Origin: Chryseobacterium panacisoli
GTDB taxonomy: Bacteria; Bacteroidota; Bacteroidia; Flavobacteriales; Weeksellaceae
NCBI RefSeq assembly: GCF_008274625.1
Contig: NZ_VTRU01000002.1
Coordinates: forward strand, 62,001 to 126,000
DNA: 64,000 nucleotides
Direction of reading: 5' to 3'
Part shown: in pieces, positions 51,435-61,432 of the stretch
How positions within the stretch are numbered: the first letter of the stretch is position 1
Layout of the letters: each line of letters starts with the position of its first letter
Position numbers and translations under genes: made by a program
Notes under the pieces: model-generated
Databases searched by the model: none
The model's input: only the letters and a program-made list of their open reading frames with translations
Told to the model about the DNA's origin: nothing

Positions 51435-51928
51435 GATTAGATAGTCTGAATGTGCTAAAATATTGATTGTGGGAAGGAAGACTGGATGTCAGAGGAGGGA
51501 TGCTCTTTATATTGAAGAAGAACTAGAGTAATTTATTTTAATACTTTGCGCTCAATAGATAAAATTTTCATCCTTGTTAATCTAATGACGTCATAATTAC
51601 CCCCAAAAGAGTTCTCTCTTTCCGGCATCCGGCTTCCTGACTCACACTAGGTATTTTATCCTGAATTCAGATGAATAATCTCTTTCGTTAGTTTTTAATA
51701 ATGGTTGGATCGGTACAAATTTTTTTGTACCGGTTTTTTTATGTCCCCTTTTGATAATTTAAAAGAGCATACTCACATTATTCTGTCTTTTAGATCGATA
51801 GGATGAATATTCTCTAATGCTTTTTATATGACTTTTTTCATACAGACAACAATAGAGTACAACAATGATTTTATATTTATATCTGAATGTAAGCCTGTTA
51901 CGATTTTAAAAGGAATTTATAAATAAAC
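51435..51928. other. Intergenic region after the T9SS gene
   Basis: Nearly 500 bp without a credible ORF. The only distinct structure is a terminator at 51711-51740. Confidence 0.5.
51711..51740 (+). terminator. Rho-independent terminator
   Basis: 9-bp stem CGGTACAAA/TTTGTACCG (51711-51719 with 51724-51732) followed by a run of eight T. It lies 277 bp past the T9SS gene, so it may end another transcript. Confidence 0.75.
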
Positions 51929-51961
51929 TATTTTTAATTGTAATTAGAATAATTAAAAATA
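51929..51961. promoter_or_regulatory. 11-bp perfect inverted repeat upstream of the TonB receptor promoter
   Basis: TATTTTTAATT (51929-51939) and AATTAAAAATA (51951-51961) with an 11-bp centre, ending 13 bp before the -33 box. It could be a Fur-like operator, but the sequence is AT-only and the assignment is open. Confidence 0.4.
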
Positions 51962-51974
51962 AACTCCTTTTTCC

Positions 51975-52006
51975 TTTGGGATTTTACAGGTGAACCTTTA
52001 ATTTTG
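51975..52006 (+). promoter_or_regulatory. Promoter of the TonB receptor/DUF4374 unit
   Basis: TTTG (51975-51978), 20-bp spacer, TAATTTTG (51999-52006): both boxes match the Bacteroidota consensus. It ends 21 bp before the ATG. Confidence 0.75.
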
Positions 52007-52027
52007 CTATTATAATAATTATAAATA

Positions 52028-54388
52028 ATGAAATTGTATCAGCGTATTTTTATCTTTCTCATTTTTACCCTTACAATTTCCCTCATTAAAGCACAGGATG
52101 CAGGTTTTACAGTTCAAGGAGCTGTACAGGATCATACAATGCAGGGATTAAATGGAGTAAATATTTTTGTTGAAAACACAAAAATAAATACAAAAACCGA
52201 TCAAAACGGAAATTTCAAGATTAGTTACAAGAAAGGAGAAGCTACATTAGTATTCAGCCTGGATGGCTACAAAAAACTCAAAAAGAAAATAAACTTCGGT
52301 AGTGGAGTACCTCCGGTAAATATTCAGTTAGCGGAGGATCGTGCGGCTGTACAAGAAGTTGTAGTTCATGGCAAAGGTAGAGTAAAAGCACTGCAAGACG
52401 GTGCTTTTACTGTTAGTGCTATAGATGTTGCTAAATTGGCCAATACCACGGCAGATCTTAATCAGGTTCTGAACAGAACTACAGGGATTAAAGTCCGTCA
52501 ACAGGGAGGTATAGGTTCCGACTATAATTTCTCTATCAACGGAATGTCTGGTAAAGCTGTAAAATTCTTTATAGATGGCGTTCCTTTGGAAATGCTTGGA
52601 AAAGGAGTGGATCTGAGTACATTGCCTGTAAATATGGCAGACCGTGTAGAGATCTATAAAGGGGTAGTTCCTATCCATTTAAGTACAGATGCAATGGGTG
52701 GAGCGGTTAATATTATTACGCCGTCAAGCAGCAGAAATTACCTGGATGCAAGTATAAGTCTAGGTTCTTTTAATACCCAGCGTATCAATCTGAATGGGCA
52801 GTTTAAAGATGATAAAACCGGAATTATCATGCGTATCAACAGTTTTTATAACCATTCAGATAACAACTATCTGATGAAGGATATGAAAATCTGGAATGCT
52901 GCTAAAAACGAATATGAGTTAAAAGACCTGAAACGTTTTAATGACAGGTATCAATCTGTTTTTGGGATGGCTGAGGTAGGACTAGAAAACAAAAGCTGGG
53001 CAGATTCTTTCTTTGTAGGAATGTCACAATCAGTTTTTGATAAACAGATCCAGACCGGCTCCAATCAGGAAGTAGTATATGGTGGGGTAAAGCAAAACGG
53101 GCAGGCTCATAATTACTTTATGAAGTATAAAAAAACAGGTCTGTTCAATGATCATCTGGATGTGAATGTGTATGCAGGTTTCTCAAAAAGCGTTCAGAAA
53201 GCAACAGACACCCTTATGCGTAAATACAGCTGGGATAATACTTTTGAACCTTCTGCTACAAGTGAAAAAGGAGGAAGGACTATTATCATGCAGCATGAAG
53301 ACCGTCTTTACTCACAGCTAGGAGCTACTTACAAAATAGTTGAGCATCACAAGCTCATCTTCAATTATGTACTCGATTATCTTAAGAATACCACATTCAA
53401 TCAACTTGAAGAGGAAAAAAAGAATGTACCTCCAGCAAAGATGACCAAACAGATCTTGTCTATGGCATATCAACAGGAGTTTTTCAATAAGCATTGGACT
53501 AATATTTTCTTTGCTAAATACTATCAGGTAGGACTGCAGAAAATGGTTTTCGATCCGGTGACCAGAACCGATAACCCGGCAAAGGATAATTTTAGCAGTT
53601 GGGGCTACGGCTTCGCTACCACAGTGAAAATTACAAAAGGATTAGGAATAAAAGGATCCTTTGAACGTTCTTATCGTTTGGTAGAACCACAGGAAATTTT
53701 CGGAGACGGGGTTGCTGTAACCAGTAATATGAATCTGAAGCCTGAAACCAGTAATAATGTAAACGTGGGTTTATACTATGGTCACCATTGGGGGCAGCAT
53801 GCTTTCCGTATAGAAGGGGCAGGGTATATTCGGGATACAAAGGATTTTATTTATACCGTTCCCAATTTATATAACAGTACTTTCAAATACGAAAACCTGT
53901 CTAATATCTTTACCCGCGGACTGGAGGGAGAGATCAGTTACCAATACAAAAGACTCCTGAACGTGTTAATGAATGTGAGCTACAACAAAGCTTATGACAA
54001 TACAAAATTTGCCAATAACAGTGAAGATGTCGTTTCGGCTACGTACAAAAAAGATGTTCCCAACCAGCCTTGGTTATTTGGAAATGTAAATGTAAGCGTT
54101 GGTAAAGACGACTGGTTTCAGAAAGACAGCAGAATAGAGCTTTACTACGGGCTACAGATGACAGAATGGTTCTACAAAAACTGGAAATCCTATGGAAATC
54201 CTCGAAACATTCCGATCATTCCAAGACAAACCCTTCACAACATAGGGATAAGCTATTCCATGAAGAACGGGAGGTATAATCTGGCGTTCGATGTAAGCAA
54301 CGTTGGGGATGCACTGGCATATGACAACTTCAAACTTCAGAAGCAGGGACGTGCTTTCTATATAAAATTCAGATACCTACTTAAGTAA
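52028..54388 (+). CDS. TonB-dependent receptor with carboxypeptidase-regulatory domain
   Basis: 786 residues. Signal peptide 1-22. CarboxypepD_reg domain ~27-105 (FTVQGAVQDHTMQGLNGVNIFV). Plug domain ~115-225 (TADLNQVLNRTTGIKVRQQGG, NGMSGKAVKFFIDGVPLE, VEIYKGVVPIHLSTDAMGGAVNIITP). The rest is the barrel, ending GRAFYIKFRYLLK. This is the size and plan of FecA/siderophore-type receptors. With the downstream DUF4374 gene 7 bp away it matches iron-siderophore uptake units of Bacteroidota. The ligand is unknown. Confidence 0.92.
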   Translation: MKLYQRIFIFLIFTLTISLIKAQDAGFTVQGAVQDHTMQGLNGVNIFVENTKINTKTDQNGNFKISYKKGEATLVFSLDGYKKLKKKINFGSGVPPVNIQLAEDRAAVQEVVVHGKGRVKALQDGAFTVSAIDVAKLANTTADLNQVLNRTTGIKVRQQGGIGSDYNFSINGMSGKAVKFFIDGVPLEMLGKGVDLSTLPVNMADRVEIYKGVVPIHLSTDAMGGAVNIITPSSSRNYLDASISLGSFNTQRINLNGQFKDDKTGIIMRINSFYNHSDNNYLMKDMKIWNAAKNEYELKDLKRFNDRYQSVFGMAEVGLENKSWADSFFVGMSQSVFDKQIQTGSNQEVVYGGVKQNGQAHNYFMKYKKTGLFNDHLDVNVYAGFSKSVQKATDTLMRKYSWDNTFEPSATSEKGGRTIIMQHEDRLYSQLGATYKIVEHHKLIFNYVLDYLKNTTFNQLEEEKKNVPPAKMTKQILSMAYQQEFFNKHWTNIFFAKYYQVGLQKMVFDPVTRTDNPAKDNFSSWGYGFATTVKITKGLGIKGSFERSYRLVEPQEIFGDGVAVTSNMNLKPETSNNVNVGLYYGHHWGQHAFRIEGAGYIRDTKDFIYTVPNLYNSTFKYENLSNIFTRGLEGEISYQYKRLLNVLMNVSYNKAYDNTKFANNSEDVVSATYKKDVPNQPWLFGNVNVSVGKDDWFQKDSRIELYYGLQMTEWFYKNWKSYGNPRNIPIIPRQTLHNIGISYSMKNGRYNLAFDVSNVGDALAYDNFKLQKQGRAFYIKFRYLLK

Positions 54389-54395
54389 AAAGATC

Positions 54396-55598
54396 ATGAC
54401 ACAATATTTCAAAAACAGTATATTTTTAATACTTGCATGTTTAACCATTTTTAGCTGTGAACGCGAACCTGGTTCCGGCGAATCTGAAAGTGGTGAAAAA
54501 GAGTATAAATATTTTTTACTTTCCGCTCTTGGAAGCTGGCCCAATACTGTACATTACATGACAGCTACCAATGACCTGACAAAAGGCGAAATGGATATTA
54601 CCAAAGAAGGAGATGAAATTAACTCCAAAGGAACTTACTCCTATATTGTAAAAAATGGCTTTATCTACAACTATAAAACCGATCAGGGCATCTTCAAAAA
54701 ATTTAAATATACGCACGATAGGCTGACGACTGTAAAAGAAGTGCCTTATACTTATATCAGTGATATTACCAGTTATGTCTGGATAGATGATCATACTTTG
54801 GTTATTGTTGGAGATACAGGAGATGGTCAGCATATACGCTATACTGTTTTCAATGCCACAGACCTTAGTATTATCCGTCAGGGTGAGATTGAAGGATTTC
54901 AGCCTTTCCCAAATGCTTATAATTTCTATTCGCTGGGTGCTATGACGTATATGGATGGACAGATCTATTTGCAATACAGCTTCCGCAATGGTAAATGGCT
55001 CACTCCTGAATATTACAATTTTGCTGTAATAGATTATAACACCTTCAAAGTAAAAAATTCCATAACGGATAACCGAAGTTCTGGGGTAGCCAATGGTTCT
55101 CCTTATTTTAAAACTACTTTTACAAAAGATAAAGAAGCTTTTTATTATACATGTTTTCCACGGGCAGGAGCTGGAACAAGTGATATTTTCCTTTTCAGGG
55201 CTCTCAAAGGGGCAACTTCGCCTGATGCAGGATATCAGATCAATCTTACCAATCTTGTCGGGGGCAAGCCTTTGGAAACAGTTATCGATTATATTGGTAA
55301 TAATAAAATGGTAGTTCTGTATCGTGATCCGGCATTAGGAGACAGCTACAATGGCCGATATGCTATTATAGATATCGAAACCAAGCAGTTGGTAAGGGTT
55401 CTGGATGAATTGCCGGGAGATGAACCTTACGAACAAGGGATGTTTGTTCAGAATAACAAATTATACATTGCTGTAAATACAAATAAAGGAGGGAATTTTG
55501 TCTGGATTTATGATCAGCAAACTGATAAAATAACTAAAGGAATGAAGCTTCCCAATAGTATTTCCGGATTTGCCCGTTTCGATAAATTATATGACTAA
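54396..55598 (+). CDS. DUF4374 family lipoprotein
   Basis: 400 residues. Lipobox IFSC, lipidated Cys21. The body has beta-propeller-like repeats (YSYIVKNGFIYNYKTD, TYISDITSYVWIDDHTLVIVGDTGDG, VVLYRDPALGDSYNGRYAIIDIET). DUF4374 proteins commonly accompany TonB receptors in metal or siderophore loci. Probably a surface or periplasmic partner of the receptor. Ends at a strong bidirectional terminator. Confidence 0.85.
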   Translation: MTQYFKNSIFLILACLTIFSCEREPGSGESESGEKEYKYFLLSALGSWPNTVHYMTATNDLTKGEMDITKEGDEINSKGTYSYIVKNGFIYNYKTDQGIFKKFKYTHDRLTTVKEVPYTYISDITSYVWIDDHTLVIVGDTGDGQHIRYTVFNATDLSIIRQGEIEGFQPFPNAYNFYSLGAMTYMDGQIYLQYSFRNGKWLTPEYYNFAVIDYNTFKVKNSITDNRSSGVANGSPYFKTTFTKDKEAFYYTCFPRAGAGTSDIFLFRALKGATSPDAGYQINLTNLVGGKPLETVIDYIGNNKMVVLYRDPALGDSYNGRYAIIDIETKQLVRVLDELPGDEPYEQGMFVQNNKLYIAVNTNKGGNFVWIYDQQTDKITKGMKLPNSISGFARFDKLYD

Positions 55599-55644
55599 TT
55601 ATAGTACATAAATTTCATAGAAATAGGGCATATTTATTTGATAA

Positions 55645-55682
55645 AAAACCGGGTCTCAAAAATTTTTGAGACCCGGTTTTTT
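55645..55682. terminator. Bidirectional terminator between convergent receptor units
   Basis: 17-bp perfect stem (55645-55661 with 55664-55680) with A/T tracts on both sides. Confidence 0.85.
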
Positions 55683-55749
55683 GTTAAACTATTGTCGATC
55701 CTTTGTTTAAAAAAAACTTGATAAGGCTGAACTACAATGTCCGGAAATA

Positions 55750-57873
55750 TTAAAGCTTATAATTGAATGACAACGTTACCACCCGGCTGTCCAGATTGTA
55801 TTTTTGTCGGATGGTAGAGCTGAAGTTATTTCCTGTTACCCGGTAATTATTGGTCTTTAATAAATCCGTTACTGCAAGTTTTACGGTTGCTTTATCCTTT
55901 AATAATGTTTTAGAAACCCCTAGTGTCAGGTCAAAATAAGCATCACGGATAAACAAACCAATATTAGATTTCGAAAAATACTGTCCATTAGCCTCTGCTT
56001 TCAATCCTTTTGCAATGCTGAAGCTATTTTGTGCATTTAACGTAAATGCCAGTTGTGAACTGTTGACCGAGTAATTCTGATAATTGCCCTTATATTCACT
56101 GTTGAATATATTCAGCATAGAAGTAAGTGACCACCATTTAAAAAGCTTTGTAGTGGCTGTAATATTGGCACCATATACATAAGATTTATTTAGATTATCC
56201 TGAGTTTTTACGAGGATTCCTGTATCTGGCTGATAGTTGTATACTTCTGTCATTACATCATTTGTAACACTAAAATAGGCTGATGCAATAATGTATTTTC
56301 CCCAGGTATACCCCAATTCTGTTGCGTGGGTAAATTCCGGATTCAGATTTGGGTTTCCTTGCCAGTAGTTGAAAGGATCATCATAAAAGCGGAACGGATT
56401 CAAATCGAAATGACTTGGTCTGTTGATTCTTTTACTGTATGAGGCATAAAATCCATGTTGATCATTCATCTGGTATTTGATTGATGCACTTGGAAAAAGG
56501 TTTGTATAATCTCTTTTTCGTTGTTCCTGGGAAGTTTTTTGATTGATATCTGTATGGGTTATTTCTGTTCTTAACCCCAGTTGGAATGTCCATTTCGTCA
56601 GATTAAGCTTGTAGTTGGCGTACAATGCATGTATCTGCTCCTTGTATGCATATTCATTACTTGCTTTATTATCATTGATCCATTCATTATCCTGCTCTAT
56701 AAAATACTCAGAAGGATTGTTATTAGACTTTATAGTAGATTTTAATCCTGTTTCCAGATTATGCATTTCGCTAAAAGGCAGGGTAAAGTCTACCTTCGCA
56801 TTGAAAACCTTCAGGCGGGAAGCAATGTTGCCTCTTCTGTTGTTGAATTTCTCTGGTCCCAGATTCACCAATGCATCTGAAATCTGATTCTGGCGGGAAG
56901 AAAAACGTGAAGTTTCGTATTCCAGATCCACATCTACCTTATAATCCTTGTCATTGAAGATATGCATACCTTTTAAATTATAGGTATAATCGTACCAGTT
57001 TTCCTTGCTTTTATTATCTGAAAGTACATGAGCAAACAGGTTATCTATCGGCTGGAATATTCTGTTTTCCCCTTTCGAAAAATCTTCATATCGTCCTATC
57101 TTAGCATCAAATAAAGCACCAATAGTTGTTTTGTCATTAAAAGCATAATCAGCACCAAACTTAAAATTATTAGAAGTTAAAGGCTCATTGGTCATTGAAT
57201 TTTGATCTGTTCTCCGGGCTATTTGTTGAGGTTGCTTTTCATCGAAGAAAATCTGGCTAAAGTTTCGTCTTTCTTCTTCGCCACGAAAAGTATAGCTGTA
57301 GTCTCCATGTAGAGAGAGTTTATGATGAGTATAGTTCAGGCTCAATCCTGTATTTATTCTGTTTTTACGGCCTCTTCCTCCATTCAGATAATAGTTACCA
57401 CTCAGTCCTTCAGATGAGCTTTTTTTCAGTACAATATTAATGATGCCGGCATTTCCTGCAGCATCATATTTTGAGGAGGGATTGGCAATTATTTCAATAT
57501 TTTTTACCAGTGTTGAATTAGTAGAACGCAGCAGGTTGGCAAGTTCCTTTGCAGAGAGCGAGCTCAGCTTACCGTTAATCATTACACTTACTCCTTTTTT
57601 GCCCCGTAATGAGAGTTCACCTTCTTGCGAAACTACTACACCAGGAGTTTTGCCAAGCAATTCCAAAACAGAAGTACCATCAGATAACACACTATTCTCT
57701 ACATTAAAAATCATTTTATCAGCTTTTTGCTGGAAAACGGCTTTATTCCCTTTTATTACAATGCCACTGATCTCTGAGATTTTATCTGTCTGTAAAGAAT
57801 CGTTCAGGCTTTCAGTTTGTCCGTAGGCATTCAGACTCGCCATTAAAGGGAGCCATATATAGTGTTTCTTCAT
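55750..57873 (-). CDS. TonB-dependent receptor of the outer-membrane beta-barrel family
   Basis: 707 residues. Signal peptide 1-19. The N-terminal plug (~30-150) includes SVLELLGKTPGVVVSQEGELSLRGKKGVSVMINGKLSSLSAKELANLLRS-like TonB-plug features (read in pieces: TSVLELLGKTPGVV, VSVMINGKLS). The large barrel ends VVTLSFNYKL. No carboxypeptidase-regulatory module. Its partner is the PepSY protein 11 bp upstream, suggesting uptake of an iron or metal complex. Confidence 0.88.
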   Translation of the reverse strand: MKKHYIWLPLMASLNAYGQTESLNDSLQTDKISEISGIVIKGNKAVFQQKADKMIFNVENSVLSDGTSVLELLGKTPGVVVSQEGELSLRGKKGVSVMINGKLSSLSAKELANLLRSTNSTLVKNIEIIANPSSKYDAAGNAGIINIVLKKSSSEGLSGNYYLNGGRGRKNRINTGLSLNYTHHKLSLHGDYSYTFRGEEERRNFSQIFFDEKQPQQIARRTDQNSMTNEPLTSNNFKFGADYAFNDKTTIGALFDAKIGRYEDFSKGENRIFQPIDNLFAHVLSDNKSKENWYDYTYNLKGMHIFNDKDYKVDVDLEYETSRFSSRQNQISDALVNLGPEKFNNRRGNIASRLKVFNAKVDFTLPFSEMHNLETGLKSTIKSNNNPSEYFIEQDNEWINDNKASNEYAYKEQIHALYANYKLNLTKWTFQLGLRTEITHTDINQKTSQEQRKRDYTNLFPSASIKYQMNDQHGFYASYSKRINRPSHFDLNPFRFYDDPFNYWQGNPNLNPEFTHATELGYTWGKYIIASAYFSVTNDVMTEVYNYQPDTGILVKTQDNLNKSYVYGANITATTKLFKWWSLTSMLNIFNSEYKGNYQNYSVNSSQLAFTLNAQNSFSIAKGLKAEANGQYFSKSNIGLFIRDAYFDLTLGVSKTLLKDKATVKLAVTDLLKTNNYRVTGNNFSSTIRQKYNLDSRVVTLSFNYKL

Positions 57874-57883
57874 GATAATAGAT

Positions 57884-59092
57884 TTAGGTTGTTGGTTTTT
57901 TTTTATTTTTTCTGCCCCACCAGATCATGAATCCGGTTATGGGCAATGAGGCACAGAATAAACTCATGATAAAGGCCAGAATTTTTCCGGGCATTCCAAA
58001 AAAAGCTCCCACGTGTAGATCATACGTAGCATCTGTAGCTCTTTCAGCCATAGGTTTGTCTTCGTGGGGATGGTTAAATAAAAGCTTCCCGGAATGCTCA
58101 TCGAAAATCATCATTGAAGACTCAGCATAAGTGAATTCCTTATCCTTGATCCATATGCTTAGATTATCGTGTTTGTGATCTGCTTCAGCATGGTCTTCCA
58201 GATCAAGTCCAAAAGAATAAGCTTTTGGATAATGAGTTTTTACCTGTTCTATGATACGGTCTATGGTTGTTGCAGTCTCCACAGATTCCGGAGCGGTTGT
58301 TTTATATTGACTGTAATCTGGGGTAGCAGTGGAAAAGCCATTCAGTAAAGCATATACCCACACCTGGGTAATCCGAAACGAATACATAATACCGGTAATG
58401 GCTACAACAATCGCTAGAAAAGAGGCATAAAACCCAAGGATATTGTGTACGTCGTAATTTTTACGTCGCCAGCCTTTTACCTTCTCCCAACGGAACCATA
58501 GACGCTGTTGGCGCATTTTTTTATTCTTCGGCCACCATAGGATAATTCCGGTAATCAACATGATGACAAAGATGATGGTTGATATTCCCACGATAGTGCC
58601 GCCAATTTTATTACTTAACAGTAATGAGCGGTGCAGGGTCATACAGATAAAGAAAGGATTATTTTTTACATCATATATTGCGAGTACCTTTCCTGTGTAT
58701 TGATTGACATAAACGTTTTTAAAAACAATAAAGGTATTAAAGTGATTCCAACCTTCTTCATTAACTTTAATCAATCCGAACTGATAAGAGCGGGCGGGAT
58801 CTATAGGAATAGTTACTTCATCTGTTTTTACGATTTCATTTTTCAGCTGGGCATTCACAATATCTTTTAACTCGCGTATAGGAATTGGCTTCTTATGCTG
58901 AATATCTTTTTCTCCATGAAAGGTCGTTTCCTTGCGCAATGCAGCGGTAATATCTTCATTGAAAACAAAAAATGCACCTGATAAAGAAACTACCAATACA
59001 ATGATACCTGAAAACAATCCGAGCCATAAATGAGCTTTCAGAATATATTTTTTGAAGGTTCCTTTAGATTTTTTGTTACCGGTCTGCTGCAT
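57884..59092 (-). CDS. PepSY-associated TM helix protein (putative siderophore/iron reductase)
   Basis: 402 residues. Four TM helices: first with AHLWLGLFSGIIVLVVSLSGAFFVF, then near 165-190 (GGTIVGISTIIFVIMLITGIILWWP), ~215-240 and the last ~370-395. The PepSY-like periplasmic domains fall between. The His residues in KAHLWLG and TLHRSLLL may bind heme. This family (PiuB-like) is often found with TonB receptors and may reduce ferric siderophores. It is first gene of the reverse-strand unit. Confidence 0.85.
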   Translation of the reverse strand: MQQTGNKKSKGTFKKYILKAHLWLGLFSGIIVLVVSLSGAFFVFNEDITAALRKETTFHGEKDIQHKKPIPIRELKDIVNAQLKNEIVKTDEVTIPIDPARSYQFGLIKVNEEGWNHFNTFIVFKNVYVNQYTGKVLAIYDVKNNPFFICMTLHRSLLLSNKIGGTIVGISTIIFVIMLITGIILWWPKNKKMRQQRLWFRWEKVKGWRRKNYDVHNILGFYASFLAIVVAITGIMYSFRITQVWVYALLNGFSTATPDYSQYKTTAPESVETATTIDRIIEQVKTHYPKAYSFGLDLEDHAEADHKHDNLSIWIKDKEFTYAESSMMIFDEHSGKLLFNHPHEDKPMAERATDATYDLHVGAFFGMPGKILAFIMSLFCASLPITGFMIWWGRKNKKKPTT

Positions 59093-59441
59093 TTATGTCT
59101 ATTTAGTCTTGTTAAAAATAAATAAGTCACAAATATACCTTTATTTATATTAATTCTAAACAGTAATAAGGCTTTATTTCTCCTTTAAAACCTGATTTTT
59201 ATTAGGATGTCAACTATTTGAAGTAAAGAATAGACTCCCAAAAAACTGATCATTCAGTCTATATTTTACTTAAAAGTGATGCTATCTGAAGCGCATGAAA
59301 ACCTTAATAGCTTTGAAGCACCTCTCTCAATGCTCTTTTATTAATATGTTTTTAGATATGCTTATTTATATAGAAAATCATTAATGTAACTTGCAGATTT
59401 TCAAAATACTATATTCATTATTTTTACTTCAAAAACACACC
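59093..59441. other. Divergent intergenic region PepSY/YifB
   Basis: About 350 bp; one promoter candidate for the reverse unit is visible at 59130-59160. No gene seen. Confidence 0.5.
59130..59160 (-). promoter_or_regulatory. Promoter candidate of the PepSY-receptor unit
   Basis: Reverse-strand TTTA, 19-bp spacer, then TATATTTG (59130-59137), a perfect -7 box. ATAAATAA/TTATTTAT repeats flank it. About 38 bp upstream of the start at 59092. Confidence 0.5.
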
Positions 59442-60977
59442 ATGCTGATCAAAATTTATGGAAGTGCCATTCATGGAGTGGCCGCACAGACCATTACTAT
59501 TGAAGTAAATGTTGATACCGGGGGAGTAGGATACCATCTGGTGGGGCTTCCTGATAATGCGATTAAAGAAAGCAGCTATAGAATCTCTGCAGCACTTAAA
59601 AATGTAGGATATAAAATTCCCGGAAAGAAAATTACTATCAATATGGCTCCGGCAGATCTCAGAAAAGAAGGTTCCGCCTATGATTTGAGTATTGCGATTG
59701 GTATTTTAGCGGCTTCAGACCAGATTTTGGCGCAGCAAATTGAAAATTATATTATCATGGGTGAGCTTTCTCTCGACGGAAGTCTGCAACCCATCAAAGG
59801 CGTTTTGCCTATTGCTATTCAGGCAAGAGAAGAAGGCTTCCAAGGAATTATTCTCCCCAAACAAAATGCCAGAGAAGCAGCTATTGTCAGCGATCTTGAA
59901 GTATATGGAGTAGAGAATATCAGAGAAGTTATTGATTTCTTTAACGAAGGAAAACCGCTTGAAAAAATGATATTGGACACCAGAAAAGAGTTTCATGAGA
60001 GAATCAACGATTTTCCTTTTGATTTCTCCGAAGTTAAAGGTCAGGAAACCGCCAAAAGAGCGATGGAAGTGGCCGCAGCAGGCGGTCATAATATCATTTT
60101 GATCGGTCCGCCAGGAAGCGGAAAGACCATGCTTGCTAAAAGGGTTCCCAGTATTTTACCTCCATTGACCCTGAAAGAAGCTTTAGAAACAACAAAAATT
60201 CATTCCGTAGCCGGAAAAATAGGAACCGAAGCTTCATTGATGACCGTTCGTCCCTTCAGATCCCCTCATCATACGATTTCTGATGTTGCTCTGGTAGGAG
60301 GTGGAAGTTATCCGCAGCCCGGAGAGATTTCCCTGGCTCATAATGGAGTATTATTTCTGGATGAAATGCCCGAATTTAAGAGAACAGTGCTGGAAGTTAT
60401 GAGACAGCCTTTGGAAGATCGTGAAGTAACTATTTCAAGAGCCCGATTTACGGTAAACTATCCGGCAAGTTTTATGTTGGTAGCCTCTATGAATCCCAGC
60501 CCAAGCGGCTTCTTTCCCGATGATCCTAATAATACCTCATCTGCTTATGAAATGCAGCGGTATATGAATAAACTTTCAGGACCGCTTTTAGACAGAATTG
60601 ATATTCATATTGAAGTACAAAAAGTGGAGTTTGAACAGCTTTCCGAAAAAAGAAAAGGAGAAAAAAGCAAGGACATCAGAAATCGTGTACTGAAAGCCAG
60701 AGATATTCAGAATAAAAGATACCAAAGTCTTAATATCAGCAGTAATGCTCAGATAGGACCCAAAGAAATTGAAGCCTTTTGTGAGTTGGATGAAACTTCT
60801 TTCAGTCTCATCAAGCTAGCCATGGAAAAACTAAATCTTTCGGCAAGAGCATATGACAGAATTCTGAAAGTAGCCAGAACAATTGCTGACCTTGAAGAAT
60901 CTGAAAATATTCTGTCTCACCATATTTCCGAAGCCATACAGTACAGAAGCCTGGACAGGGAATTTTGGAATGGTTGA
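59442..60977 (+). CDS. comM: YifB/ComM family Mg-chelatase-like AAA ATPase
   Basis: 511 residues from ATG at 59442; a longer frame starts at 59391, but MLIKIYGSAIHGV is the usual N-terminus. The N-terminal ChlI-like domain has VDTGGVGYHLVGLPDNAIKES and NMAPADLRKEGSAYDL. The ATPase core has Walker A GPPGSGKTMLAKR and Walker B LFLDEMPEF, plus sensor FMLVASMNPSP. The C-terminal Mg_chelatase_C has LNLSARAYDRILKVARTIADLE. ComM acts as a branch-migration helicase in transformation of Gram-negative bacteria. Confidence 0.95.
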   Translation: MLIKIYGSAIHGVAAQTITIEVNVDTGGVGYHLVGLPDNAIKESSYRISAALKNVGYKIPGKKITINMAPADLRKEGSAYDLSIAIGILAASDQILAQQIENYIIMGELSLDGSLQPIKGVLPIAIQAREEGFQGIILPKQNAREAAIVSDLEVYGVENIREVIDFFNEGKPLEKMILDTRKEFHERINDFPFDFSEVKGQETAKRAMEVAAAGGHNIILIGPPGSGKTMLAKRVPSILPPLTLKEALETTKIHSVAGKIGTEASLMTVRPFRSPHHTISDVALVGGGSYPQPGEISLAHNGVLFLDEMPEFKRTVLEVMRQPLEDREVTISRARFTVNYPASFMLVASMNPSPSGFFPDDPNNTSSAYEMQRYMNKLSGPLLDRIDIHIEVQKVEFEQLSEKRKGEKSKDIRNRVLKARDIQNKRYQSLNISSNAQIGPKEIEAFCELDETSFSLIKLAMEKLNLSARAYDRILKVARTIADLEESENILSHHISEAIQYRSLDREFWNG

Positions 60978-61432
60978 TTTTTACTATTTGATTGATTTTA
61001 AAAAGAATACAAATGGTATTTTCATAAGTTTAATTCAATTCTTTGGAATAAACATAGTAATTATGTAACACATAGGTTAATTTATTATGTTAAGTTTGAT
61101 TATCAAATTATTAATAATATTACATTATGAAAATAAAATTTTCAAACACTGAATAGAAATTTGCATCTCATTTCTGAAGAATATATAATCTATTTTTCTT
61201 CTTTTCGGTTACAATAAATAAAGTTAAATGCTGTTGCAGTTCTGCTCTCTGAGTGGATCGTCAAAGGCTTTATGTTGTTCAGATTTTAAACCATTATGTA
61301 GACACATTAGTAAATAAGCTGTGGTTATACCCTGTACCTGGTTGTTTCCTTATTTCATAGAATCTGAAATCAACTAAAAACGGGGTCAAAAGCCAATAAT
61401 TATAAATTTTTAAACCAAATCAAATTATTATT
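60978..61432. other. Intergenic region ahead of the NRPS gene
   Basis: 455 bp, AT-rich. I see no gene, no clear terminator after YifB and no fully matching promoter. It should hold the promoter of the downstream synthetase. Confidence 0.5.

Noticed and set aside
60883..61068. 61-residue ORF running past the end of the ComM gene
   Set aside because: Most of it is an alternate frame of ComM; the rest is AT-rich intergenic DNA.
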